A DNA stretch of 64,000 nt, from positions 30,661 to 94,660 of the forward strand of contig JACRQG010000040.1 in NCBI GenBank assembly GCA_016222805.1, written 5' to 3'. Under the pieces are notes generated by a model. That model worked only from the letters and a program-made list of their open reading frames with translations, searched no databases and had not been told where the DNA came from. Below, one piece after another: positions 41,766-51,100 of the stretch. Position numbers and translations under genes: made by a program. Source of the stretch: Verrucomicrobiota bacterium. GTDB taxonomy: Bacteria; Verrucomicrobiota; Verrucomicrobiia; Opitutales; Opitutaceae. Position 1 is the stretch's first letter. Each line of letters starts with the position of its first letter.

Positions 41766-44594
41766 TCAAGGCACCTCGTAGATCTCCACGAGGGCGTCGC
41801 CGCTGGCCGTGCCGCTGCCGGCGGTGATCTGCATCGTGTACGATCCGGGATCGAGCACCGTGAGCGTGGACGCGTCGGCGGAACCACCGGAGAGGGCGAA
41901 GGCGCCGACGAACTCGCGCGCCGTGAGCATCTCGGTCACGAAATCGGCGCTGTTCCAGTCGTTGTTCAGCAGCACGGAGCGGCTGTTGCCGTCGAAGATC
42001 TCCAGTTGCGGATCGGCGATGGCATTCTGCACGCCGAAGGCGGCCAGTTGGGGGCCGATGCCGCGGGCGAGCAGGGTGCGCTTGCCCTGGCCGGCGATGT
42101 TGAGGCCGAGGATGAGGGTGCTGTCGCCCGAGCCCGTGGGGCCGCGGACGGAGACGTTGGTGAACTTGCTGGCGCCGGTGACATTGCCGGCGTCGTACAC
42201 CTCGAAGAGGACGATGCCGCCCTGGTTGTTGGCGCTGAAGGCGTGGATCGAGTAGCCCTTGCCGGCGTCGAGCTCGAGCACGATGGCGGCATCACGGCTG
42301 TTGGCGGGGAGACCGAAGGCGCCGACCGCACTGAAGACCGAGGCAATGGTGCTGCTCCAGTCGTTGTTGGTGGCGATGCGGGTGCCGCCGTCGTATACCT
42401 CCAAAGTCGGGTCGGCCATGGTGCCGGCGACCCCGAAGGCGGCGAGGCCGGGGCCGACGGCGCGGATGAGGACCCGTTTCTTCCCGGTGCCGGAGATGAA
42501 GAAGGCAGGGATGACTTTGTCAGAACCGCCGATGGCGATGCGCCCGGAGAGGTTGCTCAGGCGGGAGGCATCGGGGTTCAAGGTAACGGTGGCGGCATTG
42601 CTCGTGACGGTGCTGCCGCCGCCGGTGAGGCGGACGGAGTACTGGCCGGCGTCGGCGGAGTTGACGTTCTGGCGGAGGATGATCGCTCCGGTCTCGCCCG
42701 GTAGCGCCGTGCCGTTGCGGAGCCACTGGTAGGTGATGCCACTGCCGATGGCGGACGTCGCGAGCGCAAAGGTGCCTCCGGGGGCGACCACCTTGTCGAA
42801 CGGCTGGAGCACGATCTGCGGGGCCGACGAGCTAGCCGGGACGGACAGGGTGCCGGCGGTGTAGGTCTGGGTACCGCCTGCGCCGGTGACGCGCACCGTG
42901 TAGGTGCCGGCGGCGGCGGCGCTCACGGTATCAAGGACGTACGGATTGCTCGTGGCGCCCGTGATGGCGACGCCATTGCGAAACCACTGGTAGGTGAAGG
43001 GGCCGGTGCCGGTGATGGTGATCGGCAGCACAAACCGTCCACCGGGGATGATGGACAGGGTGGGGGCGCGGAAGTCGGCCGGCAGCGTCGGAGCGACGGC
43101 GGTGGCGCCCGCGGTGGCGATCGTGCCGGAGGAACCGGCAAACGAGAAGCTGCCGCTCCAAGCGCCCCAGGAGGACGTGGAGATGCCGTTGCGTGTGCTC
43201 GCGGCGTAGCTGCCCTGGCCGGCCAGAATGGTGACCGTGACCGTCTTGGTCTCCCCGATGCCAATCACACCGGCGTGCACGGCGGCCTTGGCGAGGGAGG
43301 AATCGTCGGTATAGATGTCGGTGCCCCAGACCGTGCCGCTGTTGGCGCCGGTAAGGGTGAACTCGAACGACTGGCCGACTCGGCTCCGATACCCGGTGAG
43401 ACTGTACGGCGCTGCGATGGCGGTGGCGGGAATGGCGGCCGCGGTGTTGACGCCGGAGACCGCGCTGCCGACGGCGCCGCCGGTCTGGAGCGTCGTAATT
43501 TCGCCGGCGGAGAGGGCCCGGTTGTAGATGCGAATCTCATCCAGGTCGCCTTGGAAGAGATCCAGGCCGTTGTCGGAGCCGGCGATCATCATCATCGCCG
43601 TGGAAAACGGGGTGAGGGCGCGGTTGGTGCTCACGGTGGAGTCGAGCTGGCCGTCGCGGTAGAGTCGGAGCGTACCGTTCTCAAACGTGGCGGCCAGGTG
43701 ATACCAAGTGTTGTTGTCGAGCCGGCCGGTGCTGTTGATCTGCGTCGCGATTTGGTAGTTGGCGAGGAAGGCGAAGCGGCGGGAGGTCGAGGTACCGTCG
43801 AGGAAGAGCCCGTAGTAATGGGAGGACTGGCCGGGAAAGCCGATGGCGACCAGGCGGGGGTTCCAGTTGCCGGGGCCGTTGGGGCGCACCCAAGCAGAGA
43901 TGGTCATCGCGGAGGTGCTGAAGGAGTTGTTGACCAGGGCGCGGAGCCGCACGCCGTTGGTGCGCAGGGCGCCGGCGCCGACGCGTCCGGTGGTGGCGGT
44001 CACGGTGCCGCCAACCGGCGTCAGCGTGAAGCCGCGGCCGGAGTCGTCGCGGAGGAGATTGGCGGAGTCGTTGAACGAGTAGTAGGCGAGGAGGTCGCCA
44101 GTGGCCGAACCGCCTCCTCCGGTTGATCCCCCGCCGCCTGTGGAGCCACCTCCGCCGGTGGAACCACCTCCACCCGTCGATCCGCCGCCGGAAGCGGCGG
44201 TGAAACTGGTGCTTGGGTTGAGGCGGAACTGCGTGGTGCCGTTGCCCACCACGTCGCCATAGTTGGAACTCAGCTGGTTGTTGGCGATGGTGGCAGAGCG
44301 GATGCCCAGACTGGCCAGGCTGGTTCCGCCCGTGAAGGTCACCGCCCCCGTCGAGGAGACGGTGCCGGTGAGAACGCCGGCCAGGCTGATGTTACCGTCG
44401 GCGGTGACGGTGGCGATGTAGGCTCCCGCCCCCGATTCGATTGAGCCGATGACCGGAGCGGTCACGCGCGTGTTGATCGTGCCGATGTAGGTGCCCGCGT
44501 ATTGAGCCTGGCCGAGGGCGAGGGTGGGAAGCAGGAACACTCCGGCGAGCAGAGCGCCGAGTGGAAGGGAGGGACGAAACGAAGGGAGGTGCAT
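41766..44594 (-). CDS. Giant secreted LamG / LCCL / Ig protein with C-terminal tandem module
   Basis: 942 aa with signal peptide (LGALLAGVFLLPTLALGQAQ). Order: N-terminal beta domain (to ~130); a natural flexible linker of five GGGGST-type units (about 134-162); a LamG domain (about 167-375; LLAYYSFNDSANLLRDDSGR); an LCCL domain (about 405-490; VWGTDIYTDDSSLAKAAVHA); two Ig-like domains (about 505-675); and two copies of the shared module (about 676-942) ending in VEIYEVP. LamG and LCCL both suggest binding to glycans or other surface ligands. First of three adjacent giant genes on this strand. No catalytic residues recognised. Confidence 0.85.
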   Translation of the reverse strand: MHLPSFRPSLPLGALLAGVFLLPTLALGQAQYAGTYIGTINTRVTAPVIGSIESGAGAYIATVTADGNISLAGVLTGTVSSTGAVTFTGGTSLASLGIRSATIANNQLSSNYGDVVGNGTTQFRLNPSTSFTAASGGGSTGGGGSTGGGGSTGGGGSTGGGGSATGDLLAYYSFNDSANLLRDDSGRGFTLTPVGGTVTATTGRVGAGALRTNGVRLRALVNNSFSTSAMTISAWVRPNGPGNWNPRLVAIGFPGQSSHYYGLFLDGTSTSRRFAFLANYQIATQINSTGRLDNNTWYHLAATFENGTLRLYRDGQLDSTVSTNRALTPFSTAMMMIAGSDNGLDLFQGDLDEIRIYNRALSAGEITTLQTGGAVGSAVSGVNTAAAIPATAIAAPYSLTGYRSRVGQSFEFTLTGANSGTVWGTDIYTDDSSLAKAAVHAGVIGIGETKTVTVTILAGQGSYAASTRNGISTSSWGAWSGSFSFAGSSGTIATAGATAVAPTLPADFRAPTLSIIPGGRFVLPITITGTGPFTYQWFRNGVAITGATSNPYVLDTVSAAAAGTYTVRVTGAGGTQTYTAGTLSVPASSSAPQIVLQPFDKVVAPGGTFALATSAIGSGITYQWLRNGTALPGETGAIILRQNVNSADAGQYSVRLTGGGSTVTSNAATVTLNPDASRLSNLSGRIAIGGSDKVIPAFFISGTGKKRVLIRAVGPGLAAFGVAGTMADPTLEVYDGGTRIATNNDWSSTIASVFSAVGAFGLPANSRDAAIVLELDAGKGYSIHAFSANNQGGIVLFEVYDAGNVTGASKFTNVSVRGPTGSGDSTLILGLNIAGQGKRTLLARGIGPQLAAFGVQNAIADPQLEIFDGNSRSVLLNNDWNSADFVTEMLTAREFVGAFALSGGSADASTLTVLDPGSYTMQITAGSGTASGDALVEIYEVP
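44107..44191 (-). repeat. 18-base tandem repeat encoding a GGGGST linker
   Basis: About five copies of an 18-base unit encode GGGSTGGGGSTGGGGSTG-type sequence between the N-terminal domain and LamG of the giant protein. Codons vary between copies, so it is kept as protein sequence rather than as a recent DNA expansion. Confidence 0.8.
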
Positions 44595-44652
44595 GTCGGT
44601 TTACTGAAGCGGTTGGACACCGCATCCTAATACACCTGATTCAAAACCTAAA

Positions 44653-44670
44653 TACGCATACGTGCGTATC
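44653..44670 (-). terminator. Hairpin between two giant genes
   Basis: ATACGCA (44653-44659) mirrors TGCGTAT (44664-44670). On the minus strand it is followed by a T-rich tract, so it may end the NHL gene (44742-47897). It could equally be an operator for the downstream gene starting at 44594. Confidence 0.4.
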
Positions 44671-44741
44671 CCGGTGGAGGAAAAACACGGCCTGCCACCG
44701 AGATTCGATCCGACGCACCCGGCTCCGGGGCCGGACTCCAG

Positions 44742-47700
44742 CTACGGCACCTCGTACACTTCCACCAGGGCGATTCCGCTGCCGCCCGTGGCTCCGCTGA
44801 CCTGGGCGGTGTAGCCGCCGGGCGCGAGGGTCACCAGGAGCGCGGCATCGCGGCTGGTAGGCGAAAGCGGGAAGGCGCCGACATTGGAGAACGCGGTGGA
44901 AAGTTCGGTGGTCCCGCCCCAATTGTCATTTTCGTTGATCCTGGCCGTTCCCGAAAACAGCTCCAGCGCAGGATCAGCGAGGGCTCCGGTGACGCCAAAG
45001 GCGGTCAGAGTCGGGCCAATGGCGCGAATGAGCACTGTCTTGGCGGTGAGGCCGCCAATGTAGAAGCCGGCGATCAGGACATCTCCCCCCGTGCCGACCT
45101 GGGTGCGGGCGGAGACATTGACCAGGCGCGGCGTGCTGGCGGCAAAAGAGCCGGCTGGCGAGGCATCGTAGATCTCCGCCAGGGCAACCCCGGGAGCAGG
45201 GCCGGTGCCGCTGACCTGCACGGTGTAGCTGCCGGTGGCGAATTCCGGCAGGTAAACGGCGGCATCGCGGGAGGTGGCCGAGGCCAGGGCGAAGGCTCCG
45301 ACCCGGGCGCTGACGGCGGTCACCTGGGCGTCGCCATTCCAATTATCGTTTTCATACAGTCGCGTTCCCGTGGCCGAGGCATAGATTTCCAGGCGCGGGT
45401 CCGGGAGGAAACCGGTGAGGCCAAAGCTGCCAAGGGCGGGTCCGATGCCGCGGATGAGGATTGGTTTCGGGCCGGAGGTTCCGGCACCACCGAGCGCGAA
45501 GCCGACGATGAGGGTCTGGCCGCCCGTACCGGCGGTGGAACGGATCGCCAGGTTGGAGACTCGACCCACATCCGTGGTGGTGATCACGGAAAGCGTGGCG
45601 GCGTTGCTGGTAAGGGTCCCGGCGGAGTTCGCCACGGTGACGGTGTACACACCGGCGTCAGCGGCCTGGGCCCGCGCCAGGGCATAGGTGCTGCTGGTGG
45701 CGCCGGTGATGGGCTGGCCGTTCAGGTTCCACTGGTAAGAGAGGCCGCCTCCGGCGGCGACGACCGACAGCGTGGCCCGGGATCCGGGTGTGACCGGCAG
45801 CGATTGCGGGTGCCGGCTGATGGTGGGACTCACATCAAGCACACCCTTGACGATGCGGTTGTTGAAGGCGTCGACGATGTACAGCGCGCCACTGGGGTCC
45901 ACCGTGATGCCAAAGGGATTGTTGAATCGGACGGTGGCGCTGTTGCCATCCGCGCATTCCGCCAGAAACCCACCGGCGCGCCCGCCGACCGTGGAAACGA
46001 GACCGGAAGGTTCGACCCGCCGGATGAGGTTGTTTGACGTGTCGCAGACGAAGACGACGCCGGCGGCATCGACGGTGAGGCCGAGGGGCGAGTAGAAGCG
46101 GGCGGCGGTGCCAGGGCCGTTGCTGCTCCCGGAAGTGCCGGTGGTGCCGGCCAGGGTGGTGACCGCGCCATCCGGCGCGATGCGCCGGATCAGGTGGTTT
46201 CCGGTGTCGGCGACATACAGTGTGTCGGTGGCATCGACGGCGACGGCGTAGGGGAAGTTGAAGCGAGCAGCGGTGCCGGCACCGTTGGTGGAACCGACGA
46301 CGCCCGGCTGGCCGGCCACGGTGGAAACGACGCCCTCTGGTGTGACCTTGCGAATGGTGTGATTGTAATTGTCGGCCACGTAGAGGTTGCCGCGGCGGTC
46401 GATGGTGGTGCCCTGCGGCCGGTTGAAGCGCGCAGCCGAACCCGCCCCGTCGGTGGACCCGCTAATCAGAACGCTGTTCTGACCCGCGAGCGTCGAACTG
46501 ACCCCGTCCGGCGTCAGTTTGCGGATGGCGCCAAAAATTGAGTCGACCACAAACACCAGGCCGCTCGAGTCGACGGCAACTCCGGCCGGAAAGCCGAAGC
46601 GGACCGAGTCGCCGGTGCCGTCGACAGAGCCAATCTCACCAGGGTGACCGGCAAAGGTGGTCACGGCTCCGGAAAGGGAGATGCGCCGCACGGTGGCGTT
46701 GACCGCATCGCCAACGTAAACGAGGCCCGTCTCCGTGACTGCCACCGTGGTGGGCATGTGGAAACGTGCCTGCAAGGCGGCGCCGTCGGCGCTGCCGAAA
46801 CTGCCGCCGGGCCCGGCCAGCCCGCTGGTCACACCGGCAGTGGAAATGCGGCGGATCGTGTGATTGCCGGCGTCGGCGACGACGACATTCCCCTCCGGGT
46901 CGATGGTGAGACCGTAGGGCATGCAGAAGTACGCGGAGCGACTGGGACCATCGGCGGACCCGACCAGGCTAAGACGACCAGCGTAAACGGTGACCACGCC
47001 ATCGGACGTGATACGGCGGACAACCTGGTTGGTGACATCCGCGACATAGACGTTGCCCGAGGCATCCACGGCCAGGCCGCTGGGAAAGCCGAAGCGCGCC
47101 GCGCGGCCCGTGCCGTCGGTCGATCCGGTGAGACCGGAGGTTCCGGCCAGGGTGGTGACGACTCCCTCGGGGGTAACCTTGCGGATGACGGCCACGGTGT
47201 TTTCGGTGACGTAGAGGTTGTCGTTGGCGTCGATGGCCAGGCTGGCCAGGGTCGAGAATCGGGCCGCGGTTCCCGTGCCATCGGTCGAGCCCCCGAGGCC
47301 GACCCCTCCGGCGAAGACGCTGACTTCCCCGGCGGGCGTGATCCGGCGGATGACGCGGTTGCCGCGGTCGCCGACAAAGAGGTTGCCCGCCCGATCGAGA
47401 ACAATGCCGGTCGGATTGCGGAAGCGGGCGCTGGTTCCGGTGCCATTGTCGCTCCCCGGATTGCCTGCGCTCCCGGCGAAGGTGGTGACCGTGCCATCAG
47501 CGGCGATGCGACGAATAGTGTGATTGTCGTAGTCGGAAACGAAGACTTCTCCCGTGGCGTTGACGGTGAGTCCGTAGATGGCCCCGAAGCGGGCAGCCGA
47601 GCGGAGACCGTCGTTCGCTCCAGTGGAGCCCGGGAAGCCGGCGAGCGTGGTGACGACACCGGCCGGGTTGACCCGTCGGAGGGTGAAGTTGGCCGTATCG

Positions 47701-47897
47701 GCAACGTAGATGTTCCCGGCCGAATCGCATGCCAGCGCGTTGGGGCAGTTGAAGCGGGCGCTGGTGCCGGTGCCATCGACTGCGCCCGCGATGTTGTTCG
47801 GCCCTGCGATGGTGGTGAACGTGTAGGAAGCAGCGAGGCAGGGCGGGACGGGGGCCAGCCACCAGAGCAGGGCAAGGCGATACGCGGTAGTACGCAT
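44742..47897 (-). CDS. Giant secreted NHL-repeat protein with C-terminal tandem module
   Basis: 1051 aa with a signal peptide (LALLWWLAPVPPCLAA). Residues about 25-690 hold twelve regular NHL-type repeats of 54-55 residues, each with GSTDGTGTAARF, a P.GLAVDASGNVYVAD block and NHTIRRI...GVVTTLAG, enough for two six-bladed propellers. An Ig-like domain (about 690-770) and two copies of the shared module (about 777-920 and 924-1051) follow, ending in VEVYEVP. NHL propellers bind proteins, RNA or ligands; here export makes protein or glycan contact likely. No enzymatic motif. Confidence 0.87.
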   Translation of the reverse strand: MRTTAYRLALLWWLAPVPPCLAASYTFTTIAGPNNIAGAVDGTGTSARFNCPNALACDSAGNIYVADTANFTLRRVNPAGVVTTLAGFPGSTGANDGLRSAARFGAIYGLTVNATGEVFVSDYDNHTIRRIAADGTVTTFAGSAGNPGSDNGTGTSARFRNPTGIVLDRAGNLFVGDRGNRVIRRITPAGEVSVFAGGVGLGGSTDGTGTAARFSTLASLAIDANDNLYVTENTVAVIRKVTPEGVVTTLAGTSGLTGSTDGTGRAARFGFPSGLAVDASGNVYVADVTNQVVRRITSDGVVTVYAGRLSLVGSADGPSRSAYFCMPYGLTIDPEGNVVVADAGNHTIRRISTAGVTSGLAGPGGSFGSADGAALQARFHMPTTVAVTETGLVYVGDAVNATVRRISLSGAVTTFAGHPGEIGSVDGTGDSVRFGFPAGVAVDSSGLVFVVDSIFGAIRKLTPDGVSSTLAGQNSVLISGSTDGAGSAARFNRPQGTTIDRRGNLYVADNYNHTIRKVTPEGVVSTVAGQPGVVGSTNGAGTAARFNFPYAVAVDATDTLYVADTGNHLIRRIAPDGAVTTLAGTTGTSGSSNGPGTAARFYSPLGLTVDAAGVVFVCDTSNNLIRRVEPSGLVSTVGGRAGGFLAECADGNSATVRFNNPFGITVDPSGALYIVDAFNNRIVKGVLDVSPTISRHPQSLPVTPGSRATLSVVAAGGGLSYQWNLNGQPITGATSSTYALARAQAADAGVYTVTVANSAGTLTSNAATLSVITTTDVGRVSNLAIRSTAGTGGQTLIVGFALGGAGTSGPKPILIRGIGPALGSFGLTGFLPDPRLEIYASATGTRLYENDNWNGDAQVTAVSARVGAFALASATSRDAAVYLPEFATGSYTVQVSGTGPAPGVALAEIYDASPAGSFAASTPRLVNVSARTQVGTGGDVLIAGFYIGGLTAKTVLIRAIGPTLTAFGVTGALADPALELFSGTARINENDNWGGTTELSTAFSNVGAFPLSPTSRDAALLVTLAPGGYTAQVSGATGGSGIALVEVYEVP

Positions 47898-48136
47898 GTG
47901 CGAAACGCCGTCAACGGGCCGGAAAGGCCCACGAGGGTTGAGGGAGCAGACGCCGGCTTCGGCGGATCAGCAACGATGTTTCAGCGCGGGAGTGAGTTAT
48001 GAGAGCTGATTGCCGAGCGAAGTGTGAGCGATACTACGCCAGACGGGGGGCGCCGCGGGCCGGAGGCCAGGACCAAATCGGTGGACAGGCCGACTGTCCG
48101 CACGAACATCGCAGGCCCGGTGGTGATGGCTGGTGC

Positions 48137-51100
48137 CTACGGCACCTCGTAGACTTCCACCAGGGCGACGCCGGTGGCGTTATTCACGCCACTTATCTGG
48201 GCGGTGTAGCTGCCTGGAGTCAGGGTCACCAGCAGGGCCGCGTCGCGCGAACTTGTGTTCGTCAGGGCAAAGGCCCCGACCTGGGTGAAGGCCGCCGACA
48301 GGGCTCCGCCGCCACCCCAATCGTCATTCGCATGCGCCAGGGCGGAACCACGATAGACCTCGAGGCGCGGGTTGGCCAGGGTGCCGGTGACTCCAAAACT
48401 GGCGAGGGCCGGGCCGACGCCGCGAATCAGGACCTGCTTGGGCACATTGCCGCTGAGCGTAAAGCCGGCGATGAGGAGATTGCCGCCGGTGCCGACCTGC
48501 GCGCGGGCGGACAGGTTGGCAAGGCGGCTGGCCGCGTTGAGGGAATCGTCAGTATCGTAGATCTCGGCGAGGGCGAGTCCGGTGGCGCCGTTGCCGGTTA
48601 CCTGCAGGGTGTAACTGCCGGCGCCGAGGCTCTGCAGCAGGGCGGCGTCGCGGCTGGCCGGGTCGAGGGCGAAGGCACCGACGCGGGCGGCGGCGGCGGC
48701 AACGGGGGCGGCACCGCCCCAGTTGTCGTTCGCCGTGAGCGACTCGGTGCCGGAGAAAACGGCGAGCTGCGGGTCGGCGACGGCGCCCGTGACTCCGAAG
48801 GCGGCAAGGGTGGGGCCGATGCCGCGGAGCAGCAGGGGCTTGGTGCCGGTCCCGCTGACCGTGAAACCGACGATCAGGGTCTGTGCGCCGGTGCCGGCGG
48901 TGGTGCGGACGGAGACGTTGGTCAACCGGCCGGGGCGCAGCGGCTCGACCGAGACGACTGCCGGCTCGCTCGAAAGGGTTCCCTGGGAACTGGTGATGCG
49001 GACCGTGTACGTGCCGGCAGAGGCGAAGGCGGCGGCCGGGATGGCGTAGGCGGCTCCGGTGGCGCCAGGGAGGGCCTCACCGTCCTTGTACCATTGATAC
49101 GTCAGGTTGCCGTTGCCGGTGGCGGTGACCGCGAGGCTGAACGGCAGGCCCAGCACCGCCGCCTGGGAGCGGGGTTGGGTGATGATGGCAAAGGTCTCGG
49201 CGACCGCCCGGCCAGTGCGGCGGGCATTGTGGCGGTATTGGGGCCAGGGGCCGGTGGTGCCGGCGCCGATGTCGGTGGCGTAGAGGCGCTGGTCATTGCT
49301 GGCGAAATACAGGCGCGTGCCGGAGATGGCGGGCGATGACCGCACGATGTCGCCCGTGGACCAGGTCCGCTTCGGCGAGCCATCGGGGTTGACCGCGTAG
49401 ATCAGTCCGTCGTAGCAGCCGACGTAGATCACCCCATTGGCGTCGACCGCCGGAGAGGAGGCACGCACTTCCTTGCCGAGGGCGAAGGTCCAGCGACCGG
49501 AACCGTCGGCGGTGTTCACGGCGTGGAGCTTGGCGTCGTAGCCGGCGAAGTAGACGACCGTGCCGTCGGGACTGAGCGCCGGTGAGGACGAGGTGCCGAC
49601 GGACGCGCCGGTGTAGGTCCAGCGCGTGGCCCCGGCGGCGGTCACCGAATACAGCCGGCCCGAGCTGAGGGTGCCGTAATAGACATTACCCGAACCGTCG
49701 ATCGCGGCGGCCGTGTAGACGGCGTTGTCCGTCGGCAGCGACCATTTCACCGATCCATCGGCGGGATTGAGGGCGTAGAAGCGATGGCGCGTCGCGGTGT
49801 CGTCGGATCCGAGATAGATCGTGCCGTCCGGCCCGATCGACGGGGAGGCGTAGGAGGAGCCCGGGATCGCGACCGACCACTTCAGGGCCGCACTGGAGCC
49901 CTGGTCGACGTAGGCGTAGAGGCGGGCGGCGGCGGCGGTGGCGGCCTCGGCGTGGAGGTAGAGGGTGCCGTCGGCCCCGAGGGCGATGGCGCTGTTGGCA
50001 CTGTAGCCGGAGCCGACGACGATCTCCCATTTCTTCTCGCCGGTGGCGCTGTTGTAGGCGAACAGCCGGCCGTCGTTCAGGGCGGCAGTGGTGGCGCGGG
50101 CGCCGAAGTAGAGCGTGCCATCCGGGGCGAGGCACGCGGCGGAGGTGTCGATCATGCCATCGATCTTGAGCGCCGGCCAGCGCCGGGAACCGTCGGCATT
50201 GAAGGCGTGGAAAACGCCGTCGGTGCTGCCGACATAGACCGCCCCGTCGGGGCCGACGCACGGGGCGGACGTGATGCTGTCCCCGGTGTGTCCCTGCCAG
50301 AGGGTGTCATTCAGCGTGAGGAGGAATGGGGCGTTGGCCGGCGGCGTGCCGCCCGTTGCGCGGCCGTCGACCTGCAGGTGATAGGTGGTGCCGGCGGTGG
50401 CCTCGACGGTGACCAGCGCCGTGGTCACGGGATCGGTGCTGCCGGTGGCGGTGTCGGCGTTGTCGTTGGCGGCGACGAGGGTAAGGGCGTTGAGGGCGGT
50501 GCCGGTGTAGATCGCGAGGAGCGGATCGAAGCCGTCGCTCTTCAGTCCAAACTGGAAGCGTCCGGACGCGGGCGCGACCCAGCGGTACCAGAGGGACTTT
50601 CCGCCGGTGAAGCCGAGGATGCGCGGTTCCCCGGTTTCGACGGTGGCCTGGGCGTTGGCCGCTTCGATGAGCGCGGTGCGGCCGGTGATCCCCTGGGCGG
50701 CGGCGAAGTTGTCGTTGGCGGGAATGGATCCGAGATCAAGCAGGGTGGTTCCCTGGGCGCCCCCTTTGCCGGCGACGACAATCAGGTAGGTCGTGCCGGC
50801 CTGGGCGGTGAACTCCAGCCGCGAAGTGGTCTGGCCGGGTTCATCGTCGTTGGCGGCCACCGGCACCAGGGACGCGACCGAAGTGCCGGTGTAGACGGCG
50901 AGGAGGGTGTCGTAGCTGCTGCCGGTGGTGGAGACTCGGACGAGGCCGGAACTGGTGGGGGTCCATTCCCACCAGAGGGAGGCGAGGCTCGCCTGGCCGG
51001 CAATGGCCGGCTCGGCCTCGGCGGTGGCTCCCACGTTGGAGTTGCGGGCCGTGATGTTGGGACCGCTCAGCCGCGACCTCTCGGCGAAGTCGTCATTGAA

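Noticed and set aside
44742-47897. Regularly spaced DNA repeats that might suggest a CRISPR array
   Set aside because: The ~165-base period encodes NHL protein repeats; units are too long, imperfect and in frame.
46644-48002. A 452-codon + strand frame opposite the NHL protein
   Set aside because: Its repeated pattern mirrors the NHL repeats on the other strand; it is a shadow.
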